The notes: generated by a model not told the origin, from the sequence alone. A stretch of DNA of 64,000 nt from Mercenaria mercenaria (GCF_021730395.1 NC_069362.1:86010001-86074000), one strand, 5' to 3'; shown: positions 21,657 through 33,497, counted from the first letter of the stretch. Numbers and translations are program-made.

Positions 21657-22637
21657 CTTACAGCATGGTTTGATCTGCAGAGGGCGTTTGACAAAGTCTG
21701 GACTGATGGACACCTCGTCAAGCTGATGAGGACTGGAGTAGGAGGTCACATGCTGAGGTGGATTAAGTCATACCTCCACAACAGGAGAGCAAGAGTCAGT
21801 TTAGAACATGCCAGCAGTAGGAAGTTCCTGTTGCGTCATGGTGTCCCACAAGGCGGAGTCTTATCCCCTACACTCTTCTTGCTTTTCATCAATGATCTGG
21901 TGTCTGAGCTACCGAAAGGAGTTAAGGCTGCTCTCTACGCTGACGATCTGGTGTTATGGTGTAAGGAAGAACATGCCACTACAGCCACATACAGGATGCA
22001 AGAAGCCATCAACAAGCTTTCAGCTTGGGCTGAAGATTGGTGTGTATCGATCAATACAGAGAAATCGTCCACCACACTATTCTCCCTGTCGTCAAAGCCT
22101 CCGGAATCATGGACTCATGTCTATACAGACGGATCAGCCACATGCGCCGTCAAAGATGGAGGAGCAGGTGTTTTCATTCAATACCCATCTGGCAAGAGAG
22201 AAACACTACATGCAGCCACAGGAAAACACTGCAGCAATTACAAGGCAGAGACTGAAGCACTCATGAAGGCCGTCTCAATGGTTGAAGACTCGGCAGAAGA
22301 AAGCTTCTCAGTTGTCTTTCTCACAGATGCACTGTCTGTCATGGAAGCTCTGATCAACAATAAAGCTCCGCAGCTAGCCAGGAGAATACAGAGCCTGAGT
22401 ATAACCTGCAAAGTAGCACTTCAGTGGTTTCCATCCCATTGTGGACTTGCAGGCAATGAAGAGGCAGGCAAACAGAGATGTAAAAGGCATGACCAGGAGC
22501 GAGCTGCGACTTGGCCGATAGATACCTCAATCCACCAGAAACTGTATGGAGGCATTGAGGATCTGCGGCAAACCACAAGTTTCATCGAGGCTACTGGTCT
22601 GACAGTGTAGTCGCGAACGACAAGAAGAAAGAAGAAG
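21657..22637 (+). pseudogene. LINE fragment: reverse transcriptase joined to RNase H, open throughout
   Basis: A frame of about 317 codons runs to TAG at 22608-22610. It starts inside the reverse transcriptase fingers/palm (WFDLQRAFDKVWTDG), has GVPQGGVLSPTLFLLFINDL and the catalytic YADDLVLW, then passes within about 60 residues to RNase H (YTDGSA, YKAETEA, FLTDALSV, WFPSHCGLAGNE). It ends KLYGGIEDLRQTTSFIEATG then LTV, a usual C-terminus of RNase H-bearing LINEs (I/Jockey-like). The thumb/linker and the region after RNase H are missing relative to the family, and the last RNase H Asp (AD.LAK) is Gly (EAGK). There is no start codon: the 5' end is truncated at the target duplication. The 3' tail is GAA-rich. 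Confidence 0.8.
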
Positions 22638-22651
22638 AACCAGTGAGACAG
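22638..22651 (+). repeat. Target-site duplication, right copy
   Basis: Second AACCAGTGAGACAG, directly after the AAGAAGAAAGAAGAAG tail of the LINE fragment. Confidence 0.85.
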
Positions 22652-23619
22652 GAGCCCACATGTGTACTCTTCCAGCCACAAACACTTGTTCAGTGCAATC
22701 AGTAGTGTATTATTACTAAACATTCGGTTTCTATTGCTGTCTAATGTCAAAGTGATTTCATGTATCTACCCCAATCAAAATCTCGGGAAAAGTGCTGTTT
22801 AGTTAAGTTAAAAGTCCATAACGAACATTAAAGAAACGAGATACACCGCAATGCGTTGCAATTGTACCCACCGCCACTGCGTGGGAATCACATTTTGGTT
22901 GATTATCTTATATGCCTGCAATAAAAATTCACCGATTACTAAGAAATAATTTTTGCTTAACAGTGTCATATTTACGATTTGATGCAAACTTGCTGAGGAG
23001 TCGCTTTGTACAATATTTTACGATTTTTTATGGAAATTCTACAAAAACGGCAGCCCTTTGTTAAACTGTACAGAAGTGTTTAAATTAATGACAAAGAATT
23101 GCACTGAACATGTGTTTGTGGCTGGAAGAGTACACATATGGGCTCCTGTCTCACTGGTTGTTTTCATTCAAACGTGAATAAATATGGGCAAACTCATTAG
23201 AAAACTTACCGTAATGTAGTCAGCCGGCCATATTTATCCACCGCTTGTGCGACGAATCCTCCACCGCCGTGGCGTTGGAACCACCGCTTCTGTGAAAGCT
23301 ATGGCCAGTATTTAACATTGCCTGTGTTTACGCAATTGTCTGCAAAAACATTTCATTTTGAGTTCAATCATCGATGTTCACGTAGGCTTTCACACCTATG
23401 TGAGAAACACACAGTTACAGTCTCCTTTGTTTGATAGGAAAATAAATCGGTTCGTATTTTAAACACCGCGAATGTCATGTTTGTTGTTATATTTGTTTCG
23501 ACACAATTTACTGCGTTATAGTCTCATTATTGTTGAAGTATTTTTGATGATACTTTTTGTTTTGTCAATAAATCTATAACACAGTTATTACCCTAAAGGG
23601 TATCTAATGTTCAAAGACT

Positions 23620-23664
23620 CTATAGTTTTCACTCAGTTTTATTAAAACTGAGTGAAAACTATAG
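23620..23664. repeat. Perfect 21-bp-stem hairpin
   Basis: CTATAGTTTTCACTCAGTTT T, loop ATT, then the exact reverse complement. TCTATAG is repeated just outside (about 23675). Possibly the relic of a very short palindromic element. Confidence 0.85.
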
Positions 23665-23860
23665 AATAAATAAATCTATAGTTTTGTTTTTCGTTGTTCT
23701 TTTATATTGAAATTATGAAATGAAAATGTGCTGTTCTGACAGGTTGTATTGGTCGAGTTTATTGTATAAGTTGTACTTTCACGAGCCCGATATTCGTTTT
23801 TGCTGATATCTTTTTAGTTTCTAACGTGACGCTTTTGAACTTATGAAATTTTATACACAT

Positions 23861-23936
23861 CGAGGGCTAAGCGCGAAACTGTTGTAACTGTATACAAATA
23901 AAAGACAAGATGCAATAGTTTTGCACTCAGCCCTCG
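23861..23936. repeat. Short palindromic element
   Basis: CGAGGGCTAAGCGCGAAACT at the left faces the complement CGAGGGCTGAGTGCAAAACT at the right, with a loop of about 28 bp. Arms differ at four positions. Confidence 0.6.
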
Positions 23937-25741
23937 TCATTTAGGGCATTACGGGTCTATCCGAATCATGGCAAAAGTGAAACGATAATCTGTTATCTCG
24001 TTACTCTATTTCTAAGCTTTTGTTGTTGGAATCAGCGAAATTAACTACTATTATGACTGTCACTAGTACAGACATGGAATGCTGTAGGATGCGCATAGGG
24101 ACACTAAGTAACTCGCTCACGTTGTTTATGGTTATTTAGAGTTATCTAAAACATTTGTCTTAAACTGACATGCGAGATAATTATTCTGACTATAATCCCA
24201 TAACGTCAAAACATTTGGGTAACTCATCCTAAAACAATTTCTAAACGAATATTAAAAATGAGTATTGCGTATGTTTGACATTTACTTATTTCGGGATTTC
24301 AGTCTGTTGTTGTTTTTTTTTCTAATACCAGCTAGATTATGAGTATCTGAAGATTTTTACAATAGTGTCCGATATTAAACACGATTAGCCTTATATCAAT
24401 TGGACACACAGTAGTAGATAATTAATTTTTGAAAAATTTGCTCAAAAGTTTTGTCTTTCCAGCTTTGACAAAATAATGGTGTTATCGAACGATTTGTGGT
24501 TTGTTTTTTGTTTTAAAATAAAATGTTTTGTTAAAAAAATGTTTCGATACGTTTTTGTATTTTTGTGATTTTTAAACAATATGAAATTGTAATCAGACCT
24601 TATTGTAATTTATTTCTGCATGACAATCACGATATAGTTGTCTAAATGTATTGTGAATTTAAGAAATGTATCCTGGGTAACATACAAGACTCGGTAAAGT
24701 AACTTGGGTAAAATATTGGCAAAAACTAGTGTTGTGTTTGAAGATTTGTTAAGTGTATACATTTTTTACAATAACAGGTAAGATCGTTTAATTCTGGAAC
24801 AATAGACACCAGTCTGCATGAGACATGCCTCTGTTCGTCACTAACGCTAGCTACTCGTTATTGCAGACCTTGAAATGCTTCAGTTCTTTCAGGGTTCTGC
24901 ATATAATTTTAGATTATATAGCAGTACTTCAGTCAAAAAGTGTATAGTCGAAAAAGTCCCTAATAAATAGATCATAGTTTTTTTCCCATTATTAGCGCAT
25001 TTATGCATAAACCGGGTATTTTACTCGTGGAATGTATTTTACATAAAAAAAGATACTTTTCATGCTTATATTCGCATGTTTTCGAGCTGTTTACTTGAAA
25101 ATGAAATTAGGGTGTTTATTATGTGGGTCGTTTCCGGAGGTACGGCAATATGAGGGTACCTGACTTCAGTTGACTTATATTTCAGTGCATACTATTCAAT
25201 ACCCCTTTTTCTTTTCTTTCGTTGTCTTGTAGAAAATAGGTCGATGACGGAATGAAAATCTAAAAACTGTATCAAAATGGATCTGAAGTAGCCGATTTCT
25301 ACATGAAACAAAGAACAATTTCTTTTATTGGTATATAATCAGTATAACCTTGAAAGACGTACGTTGGTACTATTTGTCAATTTTCATTGTCAAACAAGGG
25401 GTTTACAATAAAGTAATGATCATGCCGTTGCTGATGGTTTGAGTTAAGTAGCTTCAGATGTTTTAATTAAAATAGTATGTGCACAGAGAACTGTTCTCCA
25501 AATGTTGCATTTTATACAAGACATCACTGACATCGAAATATCATTTTAGACACGTTCATACAACTTGCAGCACCGACTCATCTGTAGTGAAAATCAAACG
25601 TCACTCAAGCTAATCCAACTGTCCCTAAACTGTTTTAAAGATTTTTGGTTAGAAATCTATTTCTTGGCTGACTTTTAGTAAGCTGTCAACGTCAGAACAG
25701 CTGCAGATATCAAATATCAGCAATAGTCAAAGATAATAATT

Positions 25742-25958
25742 TGAGCCGCACCATGAGAAAACCAACATAGTGCGTTTGCGACCAGCATGGATCCAGACCA
25801 GCCTGCGCATCCGCACAGTCTGGTCAGGATCCATGCTGTTCACTTTCAAAGCCTATTGCAATTAGAGATACCGTTAGCGAACAGCATGGATCCTGACCAG
25901 ACTGTGTTCCATGCTGGTCGCAAACGCACTATGTTGGTTTTTTCATGGTGCGGCTCAT
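25742..25958. mobile_element. Palindromic MITE, copy A
   Basis: Starts TGAGCCGCACCATGAGAAAA and ends with its complement. It has internal CATGGATCC-AGACCAGCCTG and GTCAGGATCCATGCTGTTC arms around a loop containing AAAGCCTATTGCAATTAGAG. The right inner arm is shortened (ACTGTGTTCCATGCTGG) compared with copies B to D. No protein; the 71-codon frame across it is incidental. Confidence 0.8.
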
Positions 25959-26039
25959 ATCAAATAAGAACCCATGGTACAATATGGTATTTATTTTTAT
26001 GACGGAAAACAATTCTTGCAACTGACAAATATTTACACG

Positions 26040-26220
26040 TACACGTTTATGACAATTAAATGATGTAAAACAAATCACAGAAACACAAAATCAAATGTAC
26101 AAAAAGTACGAAATGTATATAAATATAGTTTTATGTACAACATTGATTTGAAAGACAGGGTATTTGAACTACAATGAAATGTAATCATTCCATGAAGAAC
26201 ATCTTCATGCGTACAATATG
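26040..26220 (-). other. Actin-1 3' flank shared with actin-3
   Basis: GTACAACA-TTGATTTGAAAGACAGGGTATTTGAAC here matches GGACAACA-ATCAATTGAAAGACAAGGTATCTGAAC near 39495-39535. Both lie 3' of an actin gene, showing that the duplicated unit extends at least 0.8 kb past the gene. Confidence 0.55.
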
Positions 26221-26808
26221 ACTGAAATATTAATATAGCATTGTTTTGAGTGGGAGACAGTACCTACTGTAAAACATGCGGAGCCCAGGCGGAGCTACAT
26301 TACATTATTACATACCGAAAAAAAAATATATAAAAAACATTCAAAAATTAATTGAGCAAAAATGTTTTAGAAAACATCTATAACTGGTCTATTGTAGACA
26401 TATACATCGTTACAGAACTGCTAGCGTGAAAATCGTGAAATGCTCACGGTTTGTGTGACAGTATGTTTGCTGAAACATAGAGCAGTAATAATAGAAGCAT
26501 ATTTTGATAGAAATACATGTAGCAGGGATATTCAATGATTTATCGTATGGGAGTTTCTCATTCGTAAAGGAGTTTAGCATTGGACATAAAATGAAATAAA
26601 ATAGGAAATAGTCACTAGATAAATAGTGCATAGTGCAGATATCATATATTTTAAGGAAGAGATAATTTCAATTATATCCTGTGACGAGTTCTGAGTAAGT
26701 CAAGGTATGTTGTGTTCTTCCGAAACTGTACCCTACCTTCCTTACGTATTTTAAGCCTACTGTCAATAAGCATTATCGTATATATAGGCTTATATATAAG
26801 ATGAATAT

Positions 26809-26814
26809 TTTATT
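26809..26814 (-). terminator. Polyadenylation signal of actin-1
   Basis: AATAAA on the minus strand, 45 nt past the stop, inside GTGCAATAAAATATTC. The same sequence occurs 27 nt past the actin-3 stop, so it is conserved. Confidence 0.65.
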
Positions 26815-26858
26815 GCACATGATTGCACATGGTATGTCCTTTGTGAAATTATAAAAGT

Positions 26859-27998
26859 TTAGAAACATTTTCTGTGGACAATACTAGGTCCACATTCGTC
26901 ATATTCTTGTTTTGAAATCCACATCTGACCAAATGTGGACAAGGATGAGAGAATTGATCCTCCGATCCAAACTGAATACTTCCGTTCGGGTGGAGCAATA
27001 ACCTTCACCTTCATTGTGCTGGGAACCAGGTTGTCGAGTTCACGTTTCATTCTATCTGCAAGACCGGGAAACATTGTTGTACCACCTGACAATACGACGT
27101 TTGCAAACAAGTCTTTCCTGATATCTATATCTGATTTCATAACGGAATTGTAAAGTAGTTCATGAACACCGACATTTTCCATTCCAATGAAAGATGGCTG
27201 AAACATAGTTTCTACACAACGGAACCTTTCATTTCCGATCGTAATGACTTGTCCATCTGGAAGCTCGTAACTTTTTTCAGCGATTGATGATTTTGCAGCA
27301 GAAGCCATTTCTTGATCAAATTCTAATGCAGAATAACACATTTTCTCTTTAATATCACGAACTATTTCCATCTCGGAAGAAGATGTAAAATTATACCCGC
27401 GCTCATGAAGAATTCTGGACAAATATTTTGTCAGATCTCTCCCCGCCAAGTCCATCCGCTGAATTGCATGAGGCAAAGCATATCCTTCATAGATTGGTAC
27501 AACGTGGGAGACACCGTCGCCTGAATCAAACACAACTCCTGTTGTTCGACCGGCGGCATAAAGAGATAGGACAGCTTGTATCGAAACGTAAAAGGCAGGA
27601 GCATTGAATGCCTCAAACATGATCTGGGTCATGCGTTCTCTGTTCGCCTTTGGATTCATTGGTGCTTCAGTGAGAAGTACGGGGTGTTCCTCTGGTGCAA
27701 CACGGAGCTCATTATAGAAGGTATGATGCCAGATTTTCTCCATATCGTCCCAGTTTGTAACGATTCCATGTTCCACTGGATACCTTAGTGACAAGATACC
27801 GCGTTTACTCTGAGCTTCATCGCCAATGTAGGTTTCTTTTCCGCCCATCCCCGCCATTACTATATCATATCTTGGTCGGCCTGTTACCGCCGGGAATACG
27901 GCTCTAGGTGCATCGTCACCGGCGAATCCTGCTTTACACATGCCGGACCCGTTGTCAATGACAACAGCAGAAACATCTTCTTCGTATGAATAACTCAT
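26859..27998 (-). CDS. Actin (copy 1), intronless coding region
   Basis: A 379-residue actin starting [20 protein letters not shown] and ending [12 protein letters not shown]. Actin binds ATP and polymerises into filaments in the cytoplasm or muscle. Visible landmarks are the first nucleotide loop [11 protein letters not shown], His in PVEHGI (the usual methylated His), [10 protein letters not shown], the second loop DSGDGVSH, Gln in [10 protein letters not shown], and the C-terminal [19 protein letters not shown]. The N-terminus is a few residues longer than beta-actin. The DNase-loop is unusual: [17 protein letters not shown] where actins have RPRHQGVMVGMGQKDSY. An upstream in-frame Met at 28070 exists but lies in the intron, because TTATTATTTAG ends four bases before the ATG at 27998. 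Nearly identical to copy 3. Confidence 0.96.
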   Translation of the reverse strand: MSYSYEEDVSAVVIDNGSGMCKAGFAGDDAPRAVFPAVTGRPRYDIVMAGMGGKETYIGDEAQSKRGILSLRYPVEHGIVTNWDDMEKIWHHTFYNELRVAPEEHPVLLTEAPMNPKANRERMTQIMFEAFNAPAFYVSIQAVLSLYAAGRTTGVVFDSGDGVSHVVPIYEGYALPHAIQRMDLAGRDLTKYLSRILHERGYNFTSSSEMEIVRDIKEKMCYSALEFDQEMASAAKSSIAEKSYELPDGQVITIGNERFRCVETMFQPSFIGMENVGVHELLYNSVMKSDIDIRKDLFANVVLSGGTTMFPGLADRMKRELDNLVPSTMKVKVIAPPERKYSVWIGGSILSSLSTFGQMWISKQEYDECGPSIVHRKCF

Positions 27999-28003
27999 TT
28001 TGC

Positions 28004-28964
28004 CTAAATAATAAAAAGATATATGTTTCAAATATGAGAAGTATTCCCAATAACATTTATTTTGAGACACGAAACGAATATGCTGTTTTGCTTGGTTGCA
28101 TTCTATGCTTCTAAAGGATCTTCTTATAGATTGTATTAACTATCACAACAGCAATCAGTAAGTGTCGTGCTGTGACTGTAAAAAGACTCCCCGTACTTTG
28201 ACTCAGTGTTGTTACATTTTCTGGTCATGAAGTACATTTAATTTTATATTACGCTTAAGCCGGTGCTAGGGGCCGTGATAGGTTTTGCACATTTCATTAC
28301 CTGTCATGAACAGACTCGGTCAAACCGAGTCTGTTACTATTTTATGCTTCCGAAGCATGAATTGTCTCATTTATTTTATTCGAGATATTTGCATGTTAAA
28401 TGAATTACTTTGACCTTACTTTAAGAGAGCTTCAAAAGTATAGACTCGTATTTCAAAATGAGTGAATTCTTCAAAATTTATGTAGTTTATTTAGAAGAAG
28501 AAAAAGCTTTATATAAAAATCGCAAATTAACAATATTATGAAAATAACTTTATAACAGAATTTTAACAATCGGTTGTCGTGTCGTAATTGAACACTTTCT
28601 GTTTTAGATGCATTATGTTTTTCTATAATCTTGTTTTATAACTGTATAAAGTAAACATTTAGCACGGCGTGTTGTTTTAAAGATAGTTTACACTGAAACT
28701 GAATCAAATATACTTGCTTAAATATTTAGCAATTAAAATAAGTATACTGTAAGAAAGAAGGTAACAGTACTTGCATTAGGTTACATTTGGTGTACAATTA
28801 GCTGGATATTATCTCACTGAAATTTATGTAAAAGTGTAAAAGAAATCACACTTTATATAAAATACAACTTTCTTACATCATTTTTAAACTATGCGAGTTT
28901 TTTATTTACTAACAACAACATAAAGTTATACGAGTAATATTATAAAAATAGTAAATGTACTTAC
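28004..28964 (-). other. Actin-1 5' UTR intron
   Basis: Donor GTAAGTAC (28964-28957) and acceptor TTATTATTTAG ending at 28004 bound a 961-bp intron. Its sequence matches the actin-2 and actin-3 introns (TTCTATAATCTTGTTTTATA, ACTGTATAAAGTAAACATTTA). It contains ACTTTAAGAG, the empty site of the TTAA element found in actin-2. Confidence 0.75.
28309..28335. repeat. 12-bp-stem hairpin in the actin-1 intron
   Basis: AACAGACTCGGT, loop CAA, ACCGAGTCTGTT; followed by a smaller palindrome TGCTTCCGAAGCA. Function unknown; perhaps a small dispersed palindrome. Confidence 0.7.
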
Positions 28965-29025
28965 AGTTTATTTATATCTAACACTTTGCAGTATTCCTCT
29001 AGTAGTTTCTTATGTAGAGTATTTT
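28965..29025 (-). other. Actin-1 noncoding exon 1 (approximate 5' end)
   Basis: The 3' end is fixed by the donor at 28964. The 5' end is estimated at about 30 nt downstream of the TATA box. It corresponds to the 41676-41725 exon of actin-3. Confidence 0.6.
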
Positions 29026-29053
29026 ACTTTGATAAATGCATGGTGTTTTTCTA

Positions 29054-29135
29054 TATTTATACCCATAACTTTATGGGCTTACTAGGAAAATGCATTAGTC
29101 ATTTCAAAATTCTACGAAAAACATGCCGTATAAGG
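29054..29135 (-). promoter_or_regulatory. Actin-1 core promoter: TATA box and CArG-like element
   Basis: TATAAATA on the minus strand at 29061-29054; 65 bp upstream is CCTTATACGG (29135-29126), one base from the CArG consensus CC(A/T)6GG bound by serum response factor. The whole stretch to 29240 (for example ATGTCTTGTAATACTTCTAT, GTGACAGAGCCTGAGATT) is conserved upstream of actin-3. Confidence 0.7.
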
Positions 29136-29805
29136 CATAAATGTCTTGTAATACTTCTATATTTACCCGTGACAGAGCCTGAGATTAAAAAATGGTCAGT
29201 CACTGTATACAATTGGTATATAATAAGGTCGCTGTACTATATATAGTAATGATCGATATTGCTGTGTACCCATCCATACCGTAGAAGGCTATAGTTATTT
29301 TTATCGAGTATTTATACCTTTGACTATAAATCTATTCTTATACATAGCAAATAAAGCAAACATAGAAAAGAAAAAAGAAAAGATATTGAAAATACATAAA
29401 TTCAGTGCACTCTAGACTGTGACTTTATTAAGGAAAACACAAATACCCTTGGCCAGAAAGTGAATCATCGGAATCTTTCCAAAAATGAAGTTTTTTTAAT
29501 CTTTTCTAATTCAGTTTCCTATATACGTTTCGGGGCACTTCTAACACCAGTTTTTCTTATAAATAATTTGTGATTAAAACTAATAATTAGAACATGAGAA
29601 AATGCACCACTTGTGTACACGGAAACGGTTGACACTTTATAATACAGATTATTTCTCTCTTTTTTTTTATCGAAATAAACTTTCACATTATGCCCTTCAA
29701 TGTTTAACTGTACCTACTGTGAAAATAACAAATGTAAAGAATGAATAACAAATTTAAAGTTTTCGAAGTAAACTTTACTGATCTACAATCTATCGGTATC
29801 TTACA

Positions 29806-30200
29806 GAACAGAACAGAACAGAAGTTTATTTACAGAAAGACTTGAACATTAAACGTTCATCGTCATATATATACATTACAAACATGCATGATTATAGCGG
29901 AAGGTTAAAAAATATATTTTATGGAAATAATATGAACACAAATATACACATACAATAAATCTGAATACTGATATGTTTTATGTAATTTATTCATTTACTG
30001 ATATTTTGTTCTATTAATTAAGACGGTTTCTGTATAATTTCGTGTAACAGTTCATTCTTAAAAAAATTACTTATAATTTAACTCAACATATAATAGGATC
30101 TGTTAATAAAAAACATGAGAGGTGAAAAATCATTCTTAAATCCTGTATGATGAGATTAGTCATACATAGTGACTTCAATTATATCTCATCTTTGTCAAGC
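29806..30200 (-). mobile_element. LINE 3' fragment with (TTCTG)n tail
   Basis: On the minus strand the fragment ends TTCTGTTCTGTTCTGT (complement of 29806-29822), the same pentamer tail as the LINE at 41975-44498. The sequence above it (CATGCATGATTATAGCGG, TATTTTATGGAAATAATATG) is AT-rich non-coding, as expected of a 3' UTR. The left-hand limit is uncertain. Confidence 0.45.
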
Positions 30201-30266
30201 AATCACTGGTGCATAACACATATCAGCAACGAGATTTTCCATAATACATTATTATAGGTCGATATC

Positions 30267-30570
30267 TTTCAACTTGCGCACCCCCTTGACCCTGAATTTT
30301 CATTTGATTAGTTCAGACCTATCGATAAGTAATTTTTTAACAATAATTTTAATGCACATGCTTTTCGTGAAATTAAGTAGCATAAAATGATGAGATTTTC
30401 AGCATAATTATACTTTAATACGTTAAGTATGAAGAAATTTTGATCAACGCGTCTTTTCAAAATAACTGTAATCATAGTTTGAAAATGTTCAACATATCAA
30501 AAATTCCCTTTTATCAAAATAGGACGGTCCGTATAACACAGGTCAACGGGGTGAAGTGCACAAGTTGAAA
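30267..30570. mobile_element. MITE with TTTCAACTTGYGCAC ends
   Basis: The left end TTTCAACTTGCGCACCCCCT and the reverse complement of the right end TTTCAACTTGTGCACTTCAC continue into CCTTGACC and CGTTGACC. About 300 bp, AT-rich inside, with no coding. The 88-codon frame at 30497-30763 overlaps it and has no motif. Confidence 0.6.
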
Positions 30571-31165
30571 GTAACCTGCCCATACAGGACATTACTAGGT
30601 TAAACAATAAATGCATACTTAAGCGCAGAAAGGACGCAAAACTCGACAAGATGGTGCGTTGTTCTCTTTTTGATTTCATATTTGTTTTATCCGTATATAT
30701 GGACAATATGTTGGTTGCTCTGATTTCATTATTCAGATTCGCCTTACCAGAGTTGAAATGCAATTATACTGAATGACCCTTAATGCAGCTAAATAGTAAC
30801 TGTAATCGTAATTTCAGTTGTTCCTAAGTTTTGCAAGTTTAGTGATCCATAATAATTCTTGACAGGCCTTGCAGAAATGGTCCAAAGTTCATATCTCTTG
30901 TTATTTTGGACACTAAAATTATAAGTTCCTTAGATTCTTTACAACACAGCCACCATTAATTTTCATAGTCCAAAATGTAGAAAAATAAATAAATAGATTA
31001 AATACGCAAGAATATGCAGGGCACTGGTTCCAATGGACTGCGGAAGTGCATGAAAGTCAAAGGCAAATACTTTGAAGGGATAAACTAAATTTGAAGTCTG
31101 TTCACTGACTGTGTACCATATTCCAACACGATTGTCATTAATTTTAGAATGACCCTCGTGCAAGA

Positions 31166-31440
31166 TTCACATACTCCGTTCAGAACATCATGAAATTTCG
31201 TAAGAAATCATCCATTTATACATGTTCTTTAGAATGGCTCGATACATACATGTACTCCGTTCAGAACATCATGCTGCAATTTCATAAGAAATCATCCATT
31301 TACAGATGTTCAGTAGTATATGGCTCGATACATTCTCCGTTATGTTCTAAGGTATGGCTCGATACATACTCCGTTCAGAACATCATGAAATTTCATAAGA
31401 AGATATTCTATGGTATGCCTCGATACAGCCACACGTATCA
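31166..31440. repeat. Tandem repeat, about four units of 75-95 bp
   Basis: Units contain ACTCCGTTCAGAACATCATG, AATTTCATAAGAAATCATCC and TATGGCTCGATACAT. Some units are partial. The sequence to 31520 (AGAAAGTAATAAAG-AATTTATTATAG) also matches 38100-38280, where only one unit is present. Confidence 0.75.
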
Positions 31441-31982
31441 CAATTCTAGACTGTCTTCGTTACTGTCACTATGTCTATAATATAGAAAGTAATAAAGAAA
31501 TTTATTATAGTTTGTAAAATTTTGATACGAACAATGATTCCTATAATTCCTAAAGTCGCGCAATATTTCCGCTGCAGAACTCGTACATATTTCGCGATAA
31601 ATCTAATAATCTATAAATCTAAAATCTATTGACAGGAAAAAGGACAAAAAGATGTGTCCTTATACTTACAGTGTCGGTGTTGAATACAATGTTCAGGGCA
31701 GTGAAAAGAAACCGTTCTGAAAGTCAGTCTGAAAAAGAAAATGTTCTAAATGAGAATCAACCGCGTCAGACTGTATGCACAGAATACGATTCTAGAAATG
31801 TTGAAATAATCCACAGGTGTGTTAACGATCGCATTTCATCCATTTTCACATAGACTACATACCTACGGAGAACGTTTCAGTTTAACAAGTTCGACGAAGT
31901 GGTTATATATCTTCTCGGTTCTGTCTCAAAACTAAGAGGTTTCGTATTAATTAGCAATAATAAAATGTGAAATTGTAAAAGT

Positions 31983-33107
31983 TTAGAAACATTTCCTATG
32001 GACAATACTAGGTCCACACTCGTCGTATTCTTGTTTTGAAATACACATCTGACCAAAAGTGGATAATGAAGAGAGAATCGATCCTCCGATCCAAACTGAA
32101 TACTTCCGTTCGGGTGGAGCAATAATCCTAACCTTCGTTGTGCGAGGAACCAGGTTGTCGAGTTCACGTTTCATTCTGTCTTTAAGGCCGGAAAACATTG
32201 TTGAACCACCTGACAATACGACTTTTGAAAACAAGTCCTTCCTGATATCTATATCTGATTGCATAACGGAACTGTAAAGTAGTTCATGAACACCGACGTT
32301 TTCCATTCCAATGAAAGATGGCTGAAACATAGTTTGTACACAGCGGAACCTTTCGTTTCCGATCGTAATGACTTGTCCATCTGGAAGCTTGTAACTTTTT
32401 TCATCAATAAATGCCATTTCTTGTTGAAATTCTAATGCAGCATAACATATTTTCTCTTTAATATCACGAACTATTTCCATCTCGGAAGAAGATGTAAAAT
32501 TATACCCGCGCTCATGAAGAATTCTGGACAAATATTTCGTCAGATCTCTCCCCGCCAAGTCCATCCGCTGAATTGCATGAGGCAAAGCATATCTTTCATA
32601 GATCGGTACAACATGTGAGACACCGTCGCCTGAATCAAACACAACACCTGTTGTTCGGCCGGCGTCATGAAGAGACAAGACAGCTTGTATGGAAACGTGA
32701 AAGGCAGGGGCATTGAATGCCTCAAACATGGTCTGGGTCATGCGTTCTCTGTTCGCCTTTGGATTCACTGGTGCTTCAGTGAGAAGTAAGGGGTGTTCTT
32801 CTGGTGCAACACGGAGCTCATTATAAAAGGTATGATGCCAGATTTTCTCCATATCGTCCCAGTTTGTAACAATTCCATGTTCTACTGGATACCTTAGCGT
32901 CAAGAAATCACGTTTACTTTGAGCTTCGTCGCCAGTGTAGGTATCTTTTCCGCCCATCCCCGCCATTACTATGTCATATCTTGGTATGCCTGTTACCGCA
33001 GGGAATACGGCCCTGGGTGCATCGTCACCGGCGAATCCTGCCTTACACGTGCTGGACCTGTTGTCAGTGACAAAAGCAGAAACATCTTCTTCGTATGAAT
33101 AACTCAT
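31983..33107 (-). CDS. Actin (copy 2), diverged but open
   Basis: A 374-residue frame starting [20 protein letters not shown]. It keeps the actin fold landmarks and the cluster's odd DNase-loop ([16 protein letters not shown]), but the first nucleotide loop reads [10 protein letters not shown] instead of [10 protein letters not shown]: two glycines that hold the ATP phosphates are replaced. Other unusual changes are KRDFLTLRY for KRGxLSLRY, MTQTMFE for MTQIMFE, and a five-residue loss near [10 protein letters not shown]. No AATAAA is close after the stop, and upstream the TATA and CArG elements of copies 1 and 3 are not found. The frame has no stop, so either decay is recent or the product serves another role. 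Acceptor TTACTAAG ends five bases before the ATG. Confidence 0.88.
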   Translation of the reverse strand: MSYSYEEDVSAFVTDNRSSTCKAGFAGDDAPRAVFPAVTGIPRYDIVMAGMGGKDTYTGDEAQSKRDFLTLRYPVEHGIVTNWDDMEKIWHHTFYNELRVAPEEHPLLLTEAPVNPKANRERMTQTMFEAFNAPAFHVSIQAVLSLHDAGRTTGVVFDSGDGVSHVVPIYERYALPHAIQRMDLAGRDLTKYLSRILHERGYNFTSSSEMEIVRDIKEKICYAALEFQQEMAFIDEKSYKLPDGQVITIGNERFRCVQTMFQPSFIGMENVGVHELLYSSVMQSDIDIRKDLFSKVVLSGGSTMFSGLKDRMKRELDNLVPRTTKVRIIAPPERKYSVWIGGSILSSLSTFGQMCISKQEYDECGPSIVHRKCF

Positions 33108-33264
33108 TCCGCCTTAGTAATAAAAAGTCTGCTTTAAAATATGAAAAATTATACCCTATAAAAACTATATATTTGTTTGCTGTTCAACAGAATTTAATTT
33201 TCTTAGTATTTCAAATACATGTAGATAATTGCCTGTTAAACGAATTATTTTAACCATACTTTAA

Positions 33265-33497
33265 AGGCCTAGATCCACTACTATATAAGTGCCCCCACCC
33301 CCAAATCCAATATACAACTTCCGTCTTATCAGCTGCTTATCAGCGATTATGTAACAGTAGCTAATTAAAGGGCAATAAGCACAGCAGAGTCCCAACTAGA
33401 CCATGAAGGCGTGTGCAGTGGAGTTGAAAGATTCAATGAATGTAAACTGTGCTAATGAAGACAGAAATCCCTTGGTCCATGGCCAAGATCTAGGCCT
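33265..33497. mobile_element. TTAA-specific MITE with AGGCCTAGATC ends
   Basis: Inverted ends AGGCCTAGATC. TTAA flanks both sides (33261-33264, 33498-33501). The actin-1 intron at about 28415-28424 has the unfilled site ACTTTAAGAG with a single TTAA. TTAA targets are used by piggyBac-like and Kolobok-like transposases, and this short copy would have been moved by one of them. 233 bp, no ORF. Confidence 0.85.

Larger units (their letters stand above)
21494..23308. mobile_element. Foldback element with inverted arms of about 215 bp, split by a LINE insertion
   Basis: The left arm (21494-21656 plus 22652-22695) is an inverted copy of the right arm (about 23093-23308). Landmarks are CTGGCCATAGCTTTC at the tips, AGAAGCGGTGGTTCCAACGC, GGCTGACTACATTACGGTA, CCCATATTTATTCACGTTTG, AACCAGTGAGACAGGAGCCC and ACTCTTCCAGCCACAAACAC. 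The two parts of the left arm are separated by a retrotransposed fragment. The core (22696-23090) has no ORF. Confidence 0.75.
23309..25741. other. AT-rich intergenic stretch with two small hairpins
   Basis: No gene is recognisable. Besides the hairpins at 23620 and 23861 I see nothing repeated. Confidence 0.45.

Noticed and set aside
26935-27788. Open frames on the other strand of the actin genes
   Set aside because: Shadows of the actin codons; they repeat at the same relative place in all three copies.
27999-28070. In-frame upstream Met giving a longer actin-1 (and the same at 41131 for actin-3)
   Set aside because: A conserved TTATTATTTAG acceptor lies between these codons and the MSYSYEED start, so they are intronic.
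30497-30763. 88-codon minus-strand frame
   Set aside because: Overlaps the end of an inverted-repeat MITE and shows no protein motif.
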